DNA of 64,000 nt from Actinomycetota bacterium. GTDB taxonomy: Bacteria; Actinomycetota; Actinomycetes; Streptosporangiales; Streptosporangiaceae. This document shows positions 49,580 through 58,884 of the stretch, one piece after another. The stretch lies in NCBI GenBank assembly GCA_027313705.1, contig DAHVDE010000118.1, forward strand, positions 124,001 through 188,000, in the 5' to 3' direction. Below the pieces are notes generated by a model, which was not told where the DNA came from, did no database searches, and was given only the letters and a program-made list of their open reading frames with translations. The position numbers were made by a program, and so were the translations under genes. Position 1 is the stretch's first letter. The number at the start of each line of letters is the position of its first letter.

Positions 49580-51427
49580 ATGCCTACCGATATCCCCCAG
49601 ATCCTCGATATTCGCCTCTATCAGGCATTTGACCTGGACGCCGGGGGTCGGGTGCTGGCCGGCGACGACGACACCGGCTCCAGCCAGCTCATCGAGATCG
49701 GGCCGGACGGCACGAGCACGCCGCTGACCGCGCTGCCAGGAGCGTGCGCGGGCCGGTACGTACCTGGCGAGCGTTCCGTGATCGTCTCTCATGATGAAGG
49801 CGGAAACGAGCGGCAGCAGCTTTCTATCCTCAGGCTGCCGCTGCCCCATGGCAGGCCAGCAACCCTGGAAGACCTCGAGCCGCTCGTCCGCGACCCGCGT
49901 TACATTCACCGGCTCGCCGATGCGCGAGCAGACCAGATCTGCTATGTCACGAACCGGCGCAACGGCGTGGCCTTCGACCCGGTCATACGCAGGCTCGACG
50001 ACGGATCTGAGCGAGTGCTCGTGCTCGCGGACGCGATGTTCGACGAGGCAGCCATCTCCCCTGACGGCAGGTGGCTAGCCATGACCGTCGTATCAGCGGT
50101 CACTGCGGCTTCTGCCCATGTCGTCCTGGTCGACCTGACCGACCCGGCTGGCCAGGAGCGGATGGCGGAGGTCACTCCCGCCGATGCGGCGGCGCTCAAT
50201 AGCGCGCTGGCCTGGGCACCCGACAGTTCCGCCTTGTATTTCAGCTCGAACCTGGAAAGAGAATTCACCGGCATAGCGCGGTACGAGCTCGCGGGCGCCA
50301 CCTTGACCTGGCTGGTGACGGCCGACGATGCGGACCTGACTGGCTGGCTGTCACCCGATGGCAAGGTCATCCTGGTAGAGCGCAACCACTCCGGTGCCTC
50401 CCTGCTCGCACTGCATGATGCGCCGACCGGGGCGAGGCTGGCCGATCTGCCGATTCCGGCCGGCGGCAGCGTGACTGACCACCGGCCGCCGCCGCGCTGG
50501 GCACCAGATTCGGCCACCGTGGTCATGACTTTCACCAGCTCCGAACTTCCCGGCGACGTGCTGCTCGCTGACCGGGCTAATCAAAGTGCCCGCCCGCTCA
50601 CCGACTCCGCGCGGCGCCTGGGCGGCATCAGGCCGGCCGTACCAGAAATGCACCAGGTGCCCGCCCCGGACGGCAGTCACGTGCCCTGCATGGTCTACCG
50701 AAGCGCCGGTGCCGACGGCCGGACCGACCCGCTCGCCGGATCGGCCGTCGTAGTCGTGCACGGCGGCCCTGAAGCGCAAGCCAAGCCGGGATTCAGCACC
50801 TACGTACAGGTGCTGGCCGCAGCCGGCCATGCTGTACTCGTGCCGAACGTGCGAGGCTCGACCGGATTTGGCAAGCGCTGGTATACCGCCGACGACGGGC
50901 ACCGGCGGCTTGACTCGGTAGCCGACCTCGCCGCCCTGCACGCCTACCTGCCAGCACTCGGCCTCAACCAGGCCATGGCCGCATTGTGGGGCGGCTCTTA
51001 CGGCGGCTACATGGTGCTCGCCGGACTCGCGTTCCAGCCCGAGCTATGGGCGGCAGGCGTCGACATCGTCGGCATTGCTTCTCTCGTCACCTTCCTGGAA
51101 AAAACCTCGGCTTATCGCCGCGCCTACCGGGAGCGCGAATATGGCACGCTCGCCCGCGATCGCGACTTCCTGCATTCGGTCTCTCCGCTGACCAGGGTCG
51201 AAGACATCCGCGCGCCGCTGTTCATCATCCATGGCGCCAACGACCCGCGCGTGCCGCTGAGCGAGGCTGAGCAGATCCACGCCGCCATGACCAGTCGCGG
51301 CCGCGAATGCCACCTGCTCGTCTACGGTGACGAAGGCCACGGCCTCGCCAAACGCGCGAACCGAGCCGATGCCGTGCCGCAGGCCGTAGCCTTCCTCGCC
51401 AGGCACCTGGCCGTCCAGAAGGGCTGA
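49580..51427 (+). CDS. S9-family prolyl-oligopeptidase-type serine peptidase
   Basis: A 615-residue alpha/beta-hydrolase with an N-terminal beta-propeller (residues 1-350; ISPDGRWLAM, WAPDSSALYFSS, WLSPDGKVILV repeats) and a C-terminal catalytic domain. The catalytic Ser is in WGGSYGGYM, the Asp in HGANDPRVPL and the His in DEGHGLAK. ATG 49580 is taken; a TTG at 49547 overlapping the NYN stop is an alternative. Cytosolic oligopeptide or acyl-peptide hydrolysis is likely. Confidence 0.9.
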   Translation: MPTDIPQILDIRLYQAFDLDAGGRVLAGDDDTGSSQLIEIGPDGTSTPLTALPGACAGRYVPGERSVIVSHDEGGNERQQLSILRLPLPHGRPATLEDLEPLVRDPRYIHRLADARADQICYVTNRRNGVAFDPVIRRLDDGSERVLVLADAMFDEAAISPDGRWLAMTVVSAVTAASAHVVLVDLTDPAGQERMAEVTPADAAALNSALAWAPDSSALYFSSNLEREFTGIARYELAGATLTWLVTADDADLTGWLSPDGKVILVERNHSGASLLALHDAPTGARLADLPIPAGGSVTDHRPPPRWAPDSATVVMTFTSSELPGDVLLADRANQSARPLTDSARRLGGIRPAVPEMHQVPAPDGSHVPCMVYRSAGADGRTDPLAGSAVVVVHGGPEAQAKPGFSTYVQVLAAAGHAVLVPNVRGSTGFGKRWYTADDGHRRLDSVADLAALHAYLPALGLNQAMAALWGGSYGGYMVLAGLAFQPELWAAGVDIVGIASLVTFLEKTSAYRRAYREREYGTLARDRDFLHSVSPLTRVEDIRAPLFIIHGANDPRVPLSEAEQIHAAMTSRGRECHLLVYGDEGHGLAKRANRADAVPQAVAFLARHLAVQKG

Positions 51428-51639
51428 CAGAGCTGACCGGCCCGCCGCTCACCAGCGATTCACCCGGATCACACCTGGCGGTTCCAATCGGTCATAGCGC
51501 CGCGGTTGCTTCTAGCATTTCTGCGTGAACCCGCAGGCGCGATGGGGCGGGCAAGCTCCTGATCAGGCCAGCAGCGTGCGGGCCAGGCCGGTGCCGACAG
51601 CTCAGGGGACAGGTCAAACGAATCCCGGTCCTCACGGTG

Positions 51640-51839
51640 AATCCGGCGTGGCGGGCCATTTCCTTGCCGGTAAAGCGACTCGCAGATAGTCTCAGGGCCG
51701 CATCTCGGCGTCGTCGGGATAATCCATTTCAATCTTCTTCCTGATCTGCTCAGGCGACCATTTATCCTTCAGCCCTTCGTTGACCGCGTCGTGCAGCCGC
51801 CGGCAGGTTCCCGGGTTACGCGGCTTCGGCCTTGCCCGC
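51640..51839 (-). mobile_element. Fragment of an IS30-family transposase gene
   Basis: Minus-strand translation gives RPKPRNPGTCRRLHDAV, EGLKDKWSPEQIRKKIEMD and PDDAEMR, then after a frameshift near 51698 ETICESLYRQGNG. These match the central part of IS30 transposases (KWSPEQI; HETIYQSLY). The DDE residues, both ends and terminal repeats are missing. This is a dead remnant in the junction before the second biosynthetic island. Confidence 0.7.
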
Positions 51840-52071
51840 AATGTCACCACGCGGTCCTGCGCCGCCGCGGCAGGGCAGCTGTCTCGCCCGCCACTATCTT
51901 TTATCTCCCGAGGAACACGGAAATGAGGCCGACGGATCTTGGCGCCTATCTCTCATGCCGAAAGACGCTGCGCCAGGCCATTGATGAATTCCTCGCCTTG
52001 TTTGTTGTGGCGCTAGAATATCAGATCGATGTCGCTATCATTTTTTGAGACCGCCCCGGGAATTTGCCGCC

Positions 52072-52100
52072 TTGACATGTGGGAATATTGTCCGTAACAT
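52072..52100 (+). promoter_or_regulatory. Consensus sigma-70 promoter before the 617-residue gene
   Basis: TTGACA (52072-52077), a 17-bp spacer and TAACAT (52095-52100), in an AT-rich island, 43 bp before ATG 52144. This is unusually close to the housekeeping consensus for such GC-rich DNA. Confidence 0.7.
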
Positions 52101-52143
52101 CAGAAACTGGGTGATTCGGCCGCATCGGATTGCTTGCTCATAG

Positions 52144-53997
52144 ATGGGGACCATTTTGTCTGTTTCGGCACTAGTTGCTACTGATCTCATGGAAATTTCC
52201 GGTATAGAAAAGGATCTGCGGCGACGCCTGGATATGGTGTCCGGGAACGACGATTCAGCAGTCCTGCTCGGCCTGGTGGCGGCCGGTGAGGCGGGCCAGG
52301 AAAAGATCAGCGAATTGGCTTCGGGCGAGGGTGCCCACCTCGATCTGATCAGTTACGGCCTGCCACCGGAGAAGGTTAGCCGGTTCCAGCAGCTCTGGTA
52401 TCACTTCAAGGTGCCCTTCGCTGAGGCATCTCTGGTCTGGTGGTATCTGTTCTGCCTGAACCTCGGGCGGGGCGGCGACCTCGGTAACGCGCTGGCGCAA
52501 CTGGATCAGCAGCTTGCCGCCCTGGGCCCGGAGCCAGCCACCCGGCTCAGCGACCTTGCCGACCTGCTCGGCCTGTCACCGGAGGCGGTCATCGTCACCG
52601 ACGACGAGGTCGGCGACACCGGCGCGCTGGCGGTCGCAGTCAAGCGCCACGTGCCGCTGATCTGGACTGACGACATCCAGGTGACGGCCGCCGCAAGCAA
52701 CGGCGAGAGCACCGCTGCCGACGAGGGCACCAGCCGCTCCTGGTGGCTCGGGCCTTCGGCCGACCTGAGCGAATCGGAGGCCAGGACTCGAGCGCGCTGG
52801 TCAGACCTGCCTGCCGACGAGCGGGACGAACTGCTGGCCATGCTCGAGGAGAAAGTTACCTCGATCGAGCGGATGAGGTTCCGGTTCAGTGAATCTATCA
52901 CCGACAATAAGGGCTCGGCCCGGATCGTAGGCGAGTGCCGAGCGCAAGATCCGGCTAGCTGGCCCTATCCGCACCTGGTACTCGCGACGGCCCTGTGGTG
53001 CTGGTACGTGGGTGGCTTCACTTTGCAGGAACTCAACCAGTCATTTCTTTCGCTGTCCTCGCTCACTCACTTCCTGGTGAGGCGGATGAGGCAGTACGAG
53101 ATCACCTGCGGCCTGCCGGTCACCAGAATCGAGGGGCTCGACCCAGTAGCCGTGGCCGGCGAGTTCGCGAAGGCAAGGATCAGGCTCGAGCAGACCAGCG
53201 TCCGGTGCATGCATTTCGACGGGAGCAACTGGGAGCGCCGCGAGTTCCTCGTGCCGAAGGCGGCCATGGACCGGCTGCACGAGATCCCTGACAGCCTGCG
53301 CGAGATTCTCGGGAGGTGGATCGGCGTGGAATTTCCCGGACCGACCGGGACGCTCGAGGCCTGGGATCAGTTTCTCGAACTGGCGCTTGCGGCCGGGCAC
53401 ACGCCTACCAGGGTGATGCAGGCGCTGACCACGCACGCCGCGAACGCCAGCGACCTCCCTCTCGACATGGCGGTGTTCACCGCGCCCATGGGCTGCAAGC
53501 TGACCGAGCCGTGGACACTCGTTTACAGTGACATCTTCTGCTATACCGCGTTCAGGGACGGGTTCCAGCCCGCTGTGCACGGGATTCCCGGTGATCTCGT
53601 CAGCATCCAGAACATCCAGGGTCAGCGGCAGCGATTCAACGCGGTCAAGAAGTCCCAGAACTACGCCCCGGTGCGCAAACTCGCGCCGCAGGGCTTCAAC
53701 CTCCCCGACATCTCGATCGCCGAAGACGCTCACCACGCCGGCCACTTCGCGGCCGGCGTCCGGCTCGCCTGCCGCGTTCCGATCACCATCTTCTACCGTG
53801 ACATGCATTGGAACGGCATTTCCGACGTGCGCCTCAATCGGGTCGAGTACCGGCGGGATAACCGTTTCATGCCACGCGACGTGCTACTGGCCAGCCGGTA
53901 CGCGCAATGGGTGAAGGGCGTGGCTGACGCCACGTACCGCCGCGATCTGAGATTCGACGCCAAATGGGGAGCTAGGGTACAAGACCTCACGTTGTGA
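52144..53997 (+). CDS. Unrecognised 617-residue protein, head of the second island
   Basis: No family recognised. The protein is soluble, without signal peptide. Its N-terminal third is helical (GIEKDLRRRLDMVSGND; LLGLVAAGEAGQEKISELA) and includes a short region with Asp-Asp motifs (VIVTDDEVGDTGALAVAVK). The centre has a conserved-looking Trp/Tyr-rich segment (WPYPHLVLATALWCWYVGG). The C-terminal half is mixed alpha/beta with FYRDMHWNGISDVRL near the end. The start at ATG 52144 has a weak ribosome site; a TTG at 52156 is possible. It is followed closely by the Rieske gene (29 bp) and is probably cotranscribed. It may be an enzyme of a new type. Confidence 0.75.
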   Translation: MGTILSVSALVATDLMEISGIEKDLRRRLDMVSGNDDSAVLLGLVAAGEAGQEKISELASGEGAHLDLISYGLPPEKVSRFQQLWYHFKVPFAEASLVWWYLFCLNLGRGGDLGNALAQLDQQLAALGPEPATRLSDLADLLGLSPEAVIVTDDEVGDTGALAVAVKRHVPLIWTDDIQVTAAASNGESTAADEGTSRSWWLGPSADLSESEARTRARWSDLPADERDELLAMLEEKVTSIERMRFRFSESITDNKGSARIVGECRAQDPASWPYPHLVLATALWCWYVGGFTLQELNQSFLSLSSLTHFLVRRMRQYEITCGLPVTRIEGLDPVAVAGEFAKARIRLEQTSVRCMHFDGSNWERREFLVPKAAMDRLHEIPDSLREILGRWIGVEFPGPTGTLEAWDQFLELALAAGHTPTRVMQALTTHAANASDLPLDMAVFTAPMGCKLTEPWTLVYSDIFCYTAFRDGFQPAVHGIPGDLVSIQNIQGQRQRFNAVKKSQNYAPVRKLAPQGFNLPDISIAEDAHHAGHFAAGVRLACRVPITIFYRDMHWNGISDVRLNRVEYRRDNRFMPRDVLLASRYAQWVKGVADATYRRDLRFDAKWGARVQDLTL

Positions 53998-54026
53998 CGA
54001 CGACACCGACAAAGGTATGAACTTTC

Positions 54027-54317
54027 ATGCATTCTTCTGCTATACGACCGAGCCCTGTGCCATCTGATCCGGCTGTGATCGAACCGGAAGGTCAGGACTA
54101 CATCTCAGTCCGGCTTCCCCAACTCCATGTCCGGATACCGGCCTACTGCCCCCACAAGGGCGCGCCGTTATCACGCGGAACGGTGATCGGTTCCTTCCTT
54201 GAGTGCCCGTGGCACGGCGCGCTCTTCGACCTGCGGACAGGGCACCGCCTGCGCGGGCCCGACTGCGACGACCTCGAGGTGACATGCGTGCAACCGGCGG
54301 AGGGACCAGCCCAGTGA
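54027..54317 (+). CDS. Small Rieske [2Fe-2S] protein
   Basis: A 96-residue stand-alone Rieske ferredoxin. Cluster ligands are Cys-Pro-His in AYCPHKGAPLSRG and Cys-x-x-His in LECPWHGALFDLRTG. No membrane anchor or oxygenase domain, so it would act as a soluble electron carrier for a partner in this operon; no matching terminal oxygenase alpha subunit is recognised, unless the unknown 617-residue protein fills that role. Its stop overlaps the cupin GTG (GTGA). Confidence 0.9.
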   Translation: MHSSAIRPSPVPSDPAVIEPEGQDYISVRLPQLHVRIPAYCPHKGAPLSRGTVIGSFLECPWHGALFDLRTGHRLRGPDCDDLEVTCVQPAEGPAQ

Positions 54318-54922
54318 ACCAGGCAAAAACGACGCTCAAGGCGCCGCAAGATGACTTGGTCATCGCCACGTGGGCACAGGCCGTCATCGGCGAAGACGCG
54401 ACCTCCCTTGCCGTATCGCACCAGAAGCGACCAGTTCGGATGCACGGGGCTGACTCGACCGGTCTGGGCCTGGTCACCAACCAGACGATCGGCGCTGACC
54501 TTCTCCGCCTCCCCCGTGGCGCCGGCTTCCCGCCCCATACCCATCCCGGGCACCACGTGCTTGTCATTGTCGGCGGGAGAGGCACGATTACCTATGCCGG
54601 CCGGATCCACCCGACTCAGGCGGGCGAGATCTACTTGGTGGAAGGCTCGGTCGCGCACGCGGTCGGTGCCATTACAGACCACGTCATCCTCGCGGTCGGG
54701 GCGCCGCACATGCCGCTCGACTCACATGAGCGCATGGCGGTCGTGCCCTATCAGGAGGTGCTGAGCGAGGTCGGTGACCTGCACTGCCTTATCTGTGCCC
54801 GCCGCACGAGCCCGCCGCTGATGCTGCACAACACCGACTGTCCCCATTGCCCTTGCCAGCAGTGCACGCTGGGAGATGCCTGCGTTGCCGAGGTGGAGAC
54901 GGCTGGCCAACTTGACCGCTGA
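54314..54922 (+). CDS. Cupin-domain protein with cysteine-rich C-terminal tail
   Basis: A 202-residue protein from GTG 54314 (GGAGGG eight bases upstream). Residues about 50-130 form a cupin barrel with metal-ligand pattern FPPHTHPGHHVLVIVGG and later EIYLVEGSVAHAVG. The C-terminal 50 residues carry seven cysteines (LHCLICARR, DCPHCPCQQCTLGDAC) that look like a zinc-ribbon or cluster-binding module, which is unusual for a cupin. Together with the Rieske protein it suggests oxidative chemistry. The end overlaps the adenylating enzyme by 47 bp. Confidence 0.82.
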   Translation: MNQAKTTLKAPQDDLVIATWAQAVIGEDATSLAVSHQKRPVRMHGADSTGLGLVTNQTIGADLLRLPRGAGFPPHTHPGHHVLVIVGGRGTITYAGRIHPTQAGEIYLVEGSVAHAVGAITDHVILAVGAPHMPLDSHERMAVVPYQEVLSEVGDLHCLICARRTSPPLMLHNTDCPHCPCQQCTLGDACVAEVETAGQLDR

Positions 54923-57086
54923 TCCGCTTCTCGGCCCGGTCACCGAAGCGCTTGACGGCTTGCCTGAAGGCGCGCGGGTAGTGGTGTGCGGTCGTTCCGG
55001 GCCTGACTTCGCGCGTGTCATTACCCGCTGCCTGGACCGGGCGCTGACCGCCGTCCCAGTGGATCCCCAGGCCGGCGAGGCGCGGCTCACGGAGATTACG
55101 GGCCGGGTCGCCGCCAGCGTGGTCATCGACGGCAGGGGCGGGCACTGGTCTGCGCGAACCGGGCCATGCGCCCGCGCGGACCTCGGTGACCGGTGCCCCA
55201 CCGACCTTGAGCGGCAGCCTGGCCTGAGATTCGTGATCTTCACCTCTGGCTCGACCGGTGTTCCTAAGGGAGTCATGCTCGGCTGGGACAGCGTGCGCGG
55301 CAACGCGGAAAAAGTGACCGGCGTGGTCGGCATAGACCCGGCCCGGCCGCACGCGACCTGCCTGCCCCTGTTTCACGTGAACGCCCTGCTGATGTCCCTG
55401 GTCGGCACCAGGATCACCGGGACTCCGCTAGTGATCTGCGACCAGTTTTCCCCGCACGAGTACTTCCGCCAGATCGGGCAGGCCCTCGCCGCGACCGCCG
55501 CGGTGGTCCCGGCACTCCTGCACCGGATCGTCGAAGCCAGGCCGCCCTGGCCAGACTCGCTGGAATGCCTGATCACGGCCGCCGCCCCGTTAGAGCGGGA
55601 CCTAGCCCAACGGTTCTACCGCGCGTACGGCCCGCGCTTGCGGCAGGGATACGGCCAGAGCGAGGCGGTGAATTTCAGCTTCATGATGCCACTGCTGGAC
55701 GCCGCCGGCTTCCGCGAACACTACCTGCGCAGGCACCCGCCTGTCGGGATTGCGCTACCGGCGACCGAACTGGCGATCGACGACGGCGAGGTCGTGCTGC
55801 GCACGCCCGATATCATGCGAGGCTACTGGGCTGATCCGGTGACCACCGCCAAAGTGCTCACCCCTGACGGGTGGCTAAGAACCGGTGACCTCGGCGAACT
55901 GCGTGATGAGTTCCTTGTCTTGCGAGGCCGGCGCGATGAGGTAATCAACCGGGGCGGGGTGAAGGTGTATCCGCTCGACATAGAGCGCCAGTGGCGACAA
56001 GACGGGCTTGCCGGCCACGGTGCGGCCGTACCGGTGCAGGCCGGGTCCGAAGGGCAAGACATCGGACTGGTGCTGGCCGGCGGGTCGCTGCTCTGGGCAC
56101 GCAGTCTCGGCGCAGCCGGCCGGACCGCGCCTTTGGCCGCCGAGACGGGTGGGCTGCTCATTACCCCGACCGGAAAGCTGAAGCGCAAGGAGATGGGCAG
56201 GCGGCTCACCGGACGGCGCGAAGACCCGGCTAGATACCAGGAACTCCTCGCCTACGCTGCCCAGGTCGCGGCGTCCATTACTGCCAGCCAGACCCGCCCG
56301 CAGGGCGCGCAGGCCACTAGGCTCTGGGCCCAGGCAGCCTGGCTAGCCGGATCGCAGGCGGCGAAGCGCGGATCGCAAGCCGGATCGGCTGCCCGCAGTG
56401 CCGCCCACGACGCACTCGACCTGCTCGCTGGCTACTGGCCGACGATTGCGGTGGCGGCCGGCGACGGCGGCGACATGATGCGTCAGCGACCTGGGCTGTG
56501 GCGACGGCTCATGACCGAATGGCCCATGGGCAGCTACGCCGAACTGGCATGCGCAGTACTTTCTGCTCGCGAACTCCTGCGCGGCCCGGTGCTCGAGGTC
56601 GGGTCGGGAGTCGGCAATACGACCGGCCTGATCGCACCGCTCGTCGGAGACGACTTCACCTGGTCGGACGGAAACCCCTGGCTCGTCGCCCGCGGGAGGT
56701 GGCCGGGTCAGGGTGTGGTCTTCGATTTTGACCAGTTGGCCCCAGATGGCCTCGGCCCCTTCGCGACCATCGTGGCCACCAACGCGCTGCATTGCGCGGC
56801 CGACAAGGGGGCCAGCCTGGCCAGGCTGCGGTCGCTGCTTCGCCCTGGAGGCACGCTCGTGCTCGCGGAAGGCTCGAACCCGACGACGCCCGACGGGCTG
56901 CCATGGGCGCTTGACTACCTGTTCTGCGCCTTCGGCGGATGGTGGGACCGCACCGGGTTCCTGACCCGGTGGGAGTGGCTGCGCCTGCTGACCGATGCAG
57001 GATTCGACCGACTCGGCTACAGCGTGCTGCGGGCTGGCCGGCACGATCTTGGCGGCGTGGTCTGGGGCAGCAACGGTGACGGCTGA
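54876..57086 (+). CDS. Acyl-adenylating enzyme fused to a SAM methyltransferase
   Basis: A 736-residue two-domain protein. Residues about 20-450 are an ANL-superfamily adenylation domain: FTSGSTGVPKGVM (P-loop), PLFHVNALLMS, GYGQSEAVNFS, TGDLGEL and the catalytic Lys region TPTGKLKRKEM. No carrier-protein domain follows. Residues about 500-736 are a class I methyltransferase with VLEVGSGVGNTTGLI (SAM loop) and LLRPGGTLVLAEGSN. Activation of a carboxylic acid and methylation are thus joined in one chain. The start at ATG 54876 is uncertain; TTG 54912 is an alternative. It is followed by a thioesterase, so the acyl group is probably passed to CoA or an amine. Confidence 0.85.
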   Translation: MPALPRWRRLANLTADPLLGPVTEALDGLPEGARVVVCGRSGPDFARVITRCLDRALTAVPVDPQAGEARLTEITGRVAASVVIDGRGGHWSARTGPCARADLGDRCPTDLERQPGLRFVIFTSGSTGVPKGVMLGWDSVRGNAEKVTGVVGIDPARPHATCLPLFHVNALLMSLVGTRITGTPLVICDQFSPHEYFRQIGQALAATAAVVPALLHRIVEARPPWPDSLECLITAAAPLERDLAQRFYRAYGPRLRQGYGQSEAVNFSFMMPLLDAAGFREHYLRRHPPVGIALPATELAIDDGEVVLRTPDIMRGYWADPVTTAKVLTPDGWLRTGDLGELRDEFLVLRGRRDEVINRGGVKVYPLDIERQWRQDGLAGHGAAVPVQAGSEGQDIGLVLAGGSLLWARSLGAAGRTAPLAAETGGLLITPTGKLKRKEMGRRLTGRREDPARYQELLAYAAQVAASITASQTRPQGAQATRLWAQAAWLAGSQAAKRGSQAGSAARSAAHDALDLLAGYWPTIAVAAGDGGDMMRQRPGLWRRLMTEWPMGSYAELACAVLSARELLRGPVLEVGSGVGNTTGLIAPLVGDDFTWSDGNPWLVARGRWPGQGVVFDFDQLAPDGLGPFATIVATNALHCAADKGASLARLRSLLRPGGTLVLAEGSNPTTPDGLPWALDYLFCAFGGWWDRTGFLTRWEWLRLLTDAGFDRLGYSVLRAGRHDLGGVVWGSNGDG

Positions 57087-57507
57087 GCCGTCAGGTCCCG
57101 TGCCTCATCAACCTATGTTCGACGGCTGTTTCGGCTGCGCGCCCGCTCATCCTGGCGGCCTGCGGGTCAGGAAGACCGGCGATGCTTTCGAGTTCACGAT
57201 CAGGCCCGGCCACCAGGGCACCCCTGGCCGGGCGCACGGTGGCGTGCTCGCGGCCGCCCTTGACGAGGCAATGGGCATGGTGGCGTGGTCCCTTGGCCGA
57301 CCTTGCGCGACCGCGCGGCTTGAGGTCGACTTCCTGATACCGGTACCACTCAACGGCGCTGTCCGAATCACCGCAAGGTGCACTGGCCAGGACGGGCGCA
57401 AGCTGACCCTAATGGCAGAGGCACGGCTGAACGACCCGTCCGGCCCGGTCGCGGCCAGGGCTGCCGCCTTGTACATCCAGGCCAGGCTCCCCGCTGAGCC
57501 AGGCTAG
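57076..57507 (+). CDS. Hotdog-fold thioesterase (PaaI type)
   Basis: A 143-residue acyl-thioesterase from GTG 57076, overlapping the fusion gene by 11 bases. The active-site loop RAHGGVLAAALDEAMG with the HGG motif and the central hotdog helix are typical of PaaI/4HBT enzymes; LEVDFLIPVPLNG follows. Cysteines near the N-terminus (DGCFGCAPAHPGG) are usual for this subgroup. It probably releases or edits the acyl intermediate made by the neighbouring adenylating enzyme. Confidence 0.85.
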   Translation: MTAEPSGPVPHQPMFDGCFGCAPAHPGGLRVRKTGDAFEFTIRPGHQGTPGRAHGGVLAAALDEAMGMVAWSLGRPCATARLEVDFLIPVPLNGAVRITARCTGQDGRKLTLMAEARLNDPSGPVAARAAALYIQARLPAEPG

Positions 57508-57535
57508 CAGACGGGCACCGCCCCGGCCGGGCCGT

Positions 57536-57570
57536 AACTGGACCGCTCAGCAGAAGCCTAACTGGAGCAT
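57536..57570. promoter_or_regulatory. MocR-type direct-repeat operator, copy 1
   Basis: AACTGGACC (57536-57544), 17 bases, CTGGAGCAT (57562-57570), 34 bp before the MFS gene. The same sequence pair with the same spacing occurs at 61570-61604 by the mocR start. Two direct half sites at fixed distance are how MocR/PdxR regulators bind. Confidence 0.8.
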
Positions 57571-57603
57571 TAGACCGGGCCAGTCAACCCTTACCTTGAT
57601 CAG

Positions 57604-58884
57604 ATGCATACGGCTGAGCGGGCACCGCACGCACCTCCGCCACCGGCACCCCGCTGGGCACGGGTCATCGTCCCCGCCGACTACACCCTGTTCCATGTCG
57701 GGTATCTCGGCGCCCTTCCGCTGCTGCCTGTTATCTTGCGGTCGCTGCTCGGATCAGGCGACTCGCTGGCGGTCGGGGCCGTGCTGCTCGTGTACAACGC
57801 GGCGATTGGGGTTGCCTGCCTGTTCGCGGCGCCACTCATCGCGCGGGTCGACTCAAGAAACGCCATGGCCGCCGGGCTCGCGTGTTCCGCCGCAGGGATA
57901 GGCGTGCTTCCTTTCGCTCATTCCGCGCTCGCGGCCGGAGCAGCGCTAGCCGTCGCCGGAACCGGCATGAGCGTACACGGAGTCCTCGCTCGGTCAATGG
58001 TGGCCAAGGCGGTGCCCGCCGATGCGGGCCGTCATCGCATCTATTCATTGATCCAGATCGGCGTTAACGTCGCGGCGGCGATCGGGCCGCTGATCGCGAC
58101 CAGCGTGTACGCCATTTCCGGCGCCACGGCCGTGCTCTGGGGCGCCTGCGCGTTCTACCTGGCCGGCATGACCTTGGTCCTGACCTGCATCCCGGCCGGA
58201 TTCCCTGTAGCTCAAAGGGAAAGTCGCTGGCCGCTGACCAGGGAAATGATCAGGCAACTGCTGACCCCGGCCAACGCCAGGACAAGCATCGCGGCCATGG
58301 CCGGCTATTTTCTCTATGCTCAGTTCTTTTCGGCAATCGCACTGCTTATCACGCTTCATGTCACGAAGGGACCGATCCAGGGCATGCTGTTCCTTGAGAA
58401 CGCGGTCCTGATCGTCGCCTGCCAAGCGCCCGCATCGGCCGTGGTCCAGCGCCGGCTCAACCGGGGAGCGCATCCGTCGGCGGTGTTGCTGACCGGGATG
58501 GCCATGTTCGCGATCGCGCTGCTGCTGCTCGGAGTGCTCCTCGCCGTGCACGTGCCGGTCTTCACGGCCGCACTCGCGGCTATCGCCCTGTTCTCGCTTG
58601 CGGAGACGGTCTACACCCCGACCGTGAACACGGCTTTCGCCCAGATTCCTGCCTCGTCTCCAGTGGAGTCGTTCAATGCACAGCAGTTGCTTATTACCGT
58701 CGGTCAGTCAGCCGGCACGCTGGTCGGTACGAGCGTCTTCCTCGCCGTCTCCGCAGCCGGCCACGGACCGGCATACTGGCTACTGGTGGGAATTTCCGGC
58801 CTGTTCGCCGTAGGTGCTACCGCCGCCACCGCCATTCCTGTGCGCAGCCTGTTCCGTCCTTCGAGAGCCCGGAGAACATCATGA
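57604..58884 (+). CDS. MFS exporter
   Basis: A 426-residue major facilitator with about 12 helices, drug/sugar-efflux type (LLVYNAAIGVACLFAAPLIARVDSRN contains the loop 2-3 motif region; long central loop near residue 205). The ATG at 57604 follows the MocR-type operator, and the stop overlaps the next ATP-grasp gene (ATGA), so exporter and ligase are made together. It probably exports the ligase product. Confidence 0.88.
   Translation: MHTAERAPHAPPPPAPRWARVIVPADYTLFHVGYLGALPLLPVILRSLLGSGDSLAVGAVLLVYNAAIGVACLFAAPLIARVDSRNAMAAGLACSAAGIGVLPFAHSALAAGAALAVAGTGMSVHGVLARSMVAKAVPADAGRHRIYSLIQIGVNVAAAIGPLIATSVYAISGATAVLWGACAFYLAGMTLVLTCIPAGFPVAQRESRWPLTREMIRQLLTPANARTSIAAMAGYFLYAQFFSAIALLITLHVTKGPIQGMLFLENAVLIVACQAPASAVVQRRLNRGAHPSAVLLTGMAMFAIALLLLGVLLAVHVPVFTAALAAIALFSLAETVYTPTVNTAFAQIPASSPVESFNAQQLLITVGQSAGTLVGTSVFLAVSAAGHGPAYWLLVGISGLFAVGATAATAIPVRSLFRPSRARRTS

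Noticed and set aside
51791..52048. 85-codon plus-strand frame before the 617-residue gene
   Set aside because: Overlaps the IS30 relic on the other strand, no ribosome site, no family resemblance.
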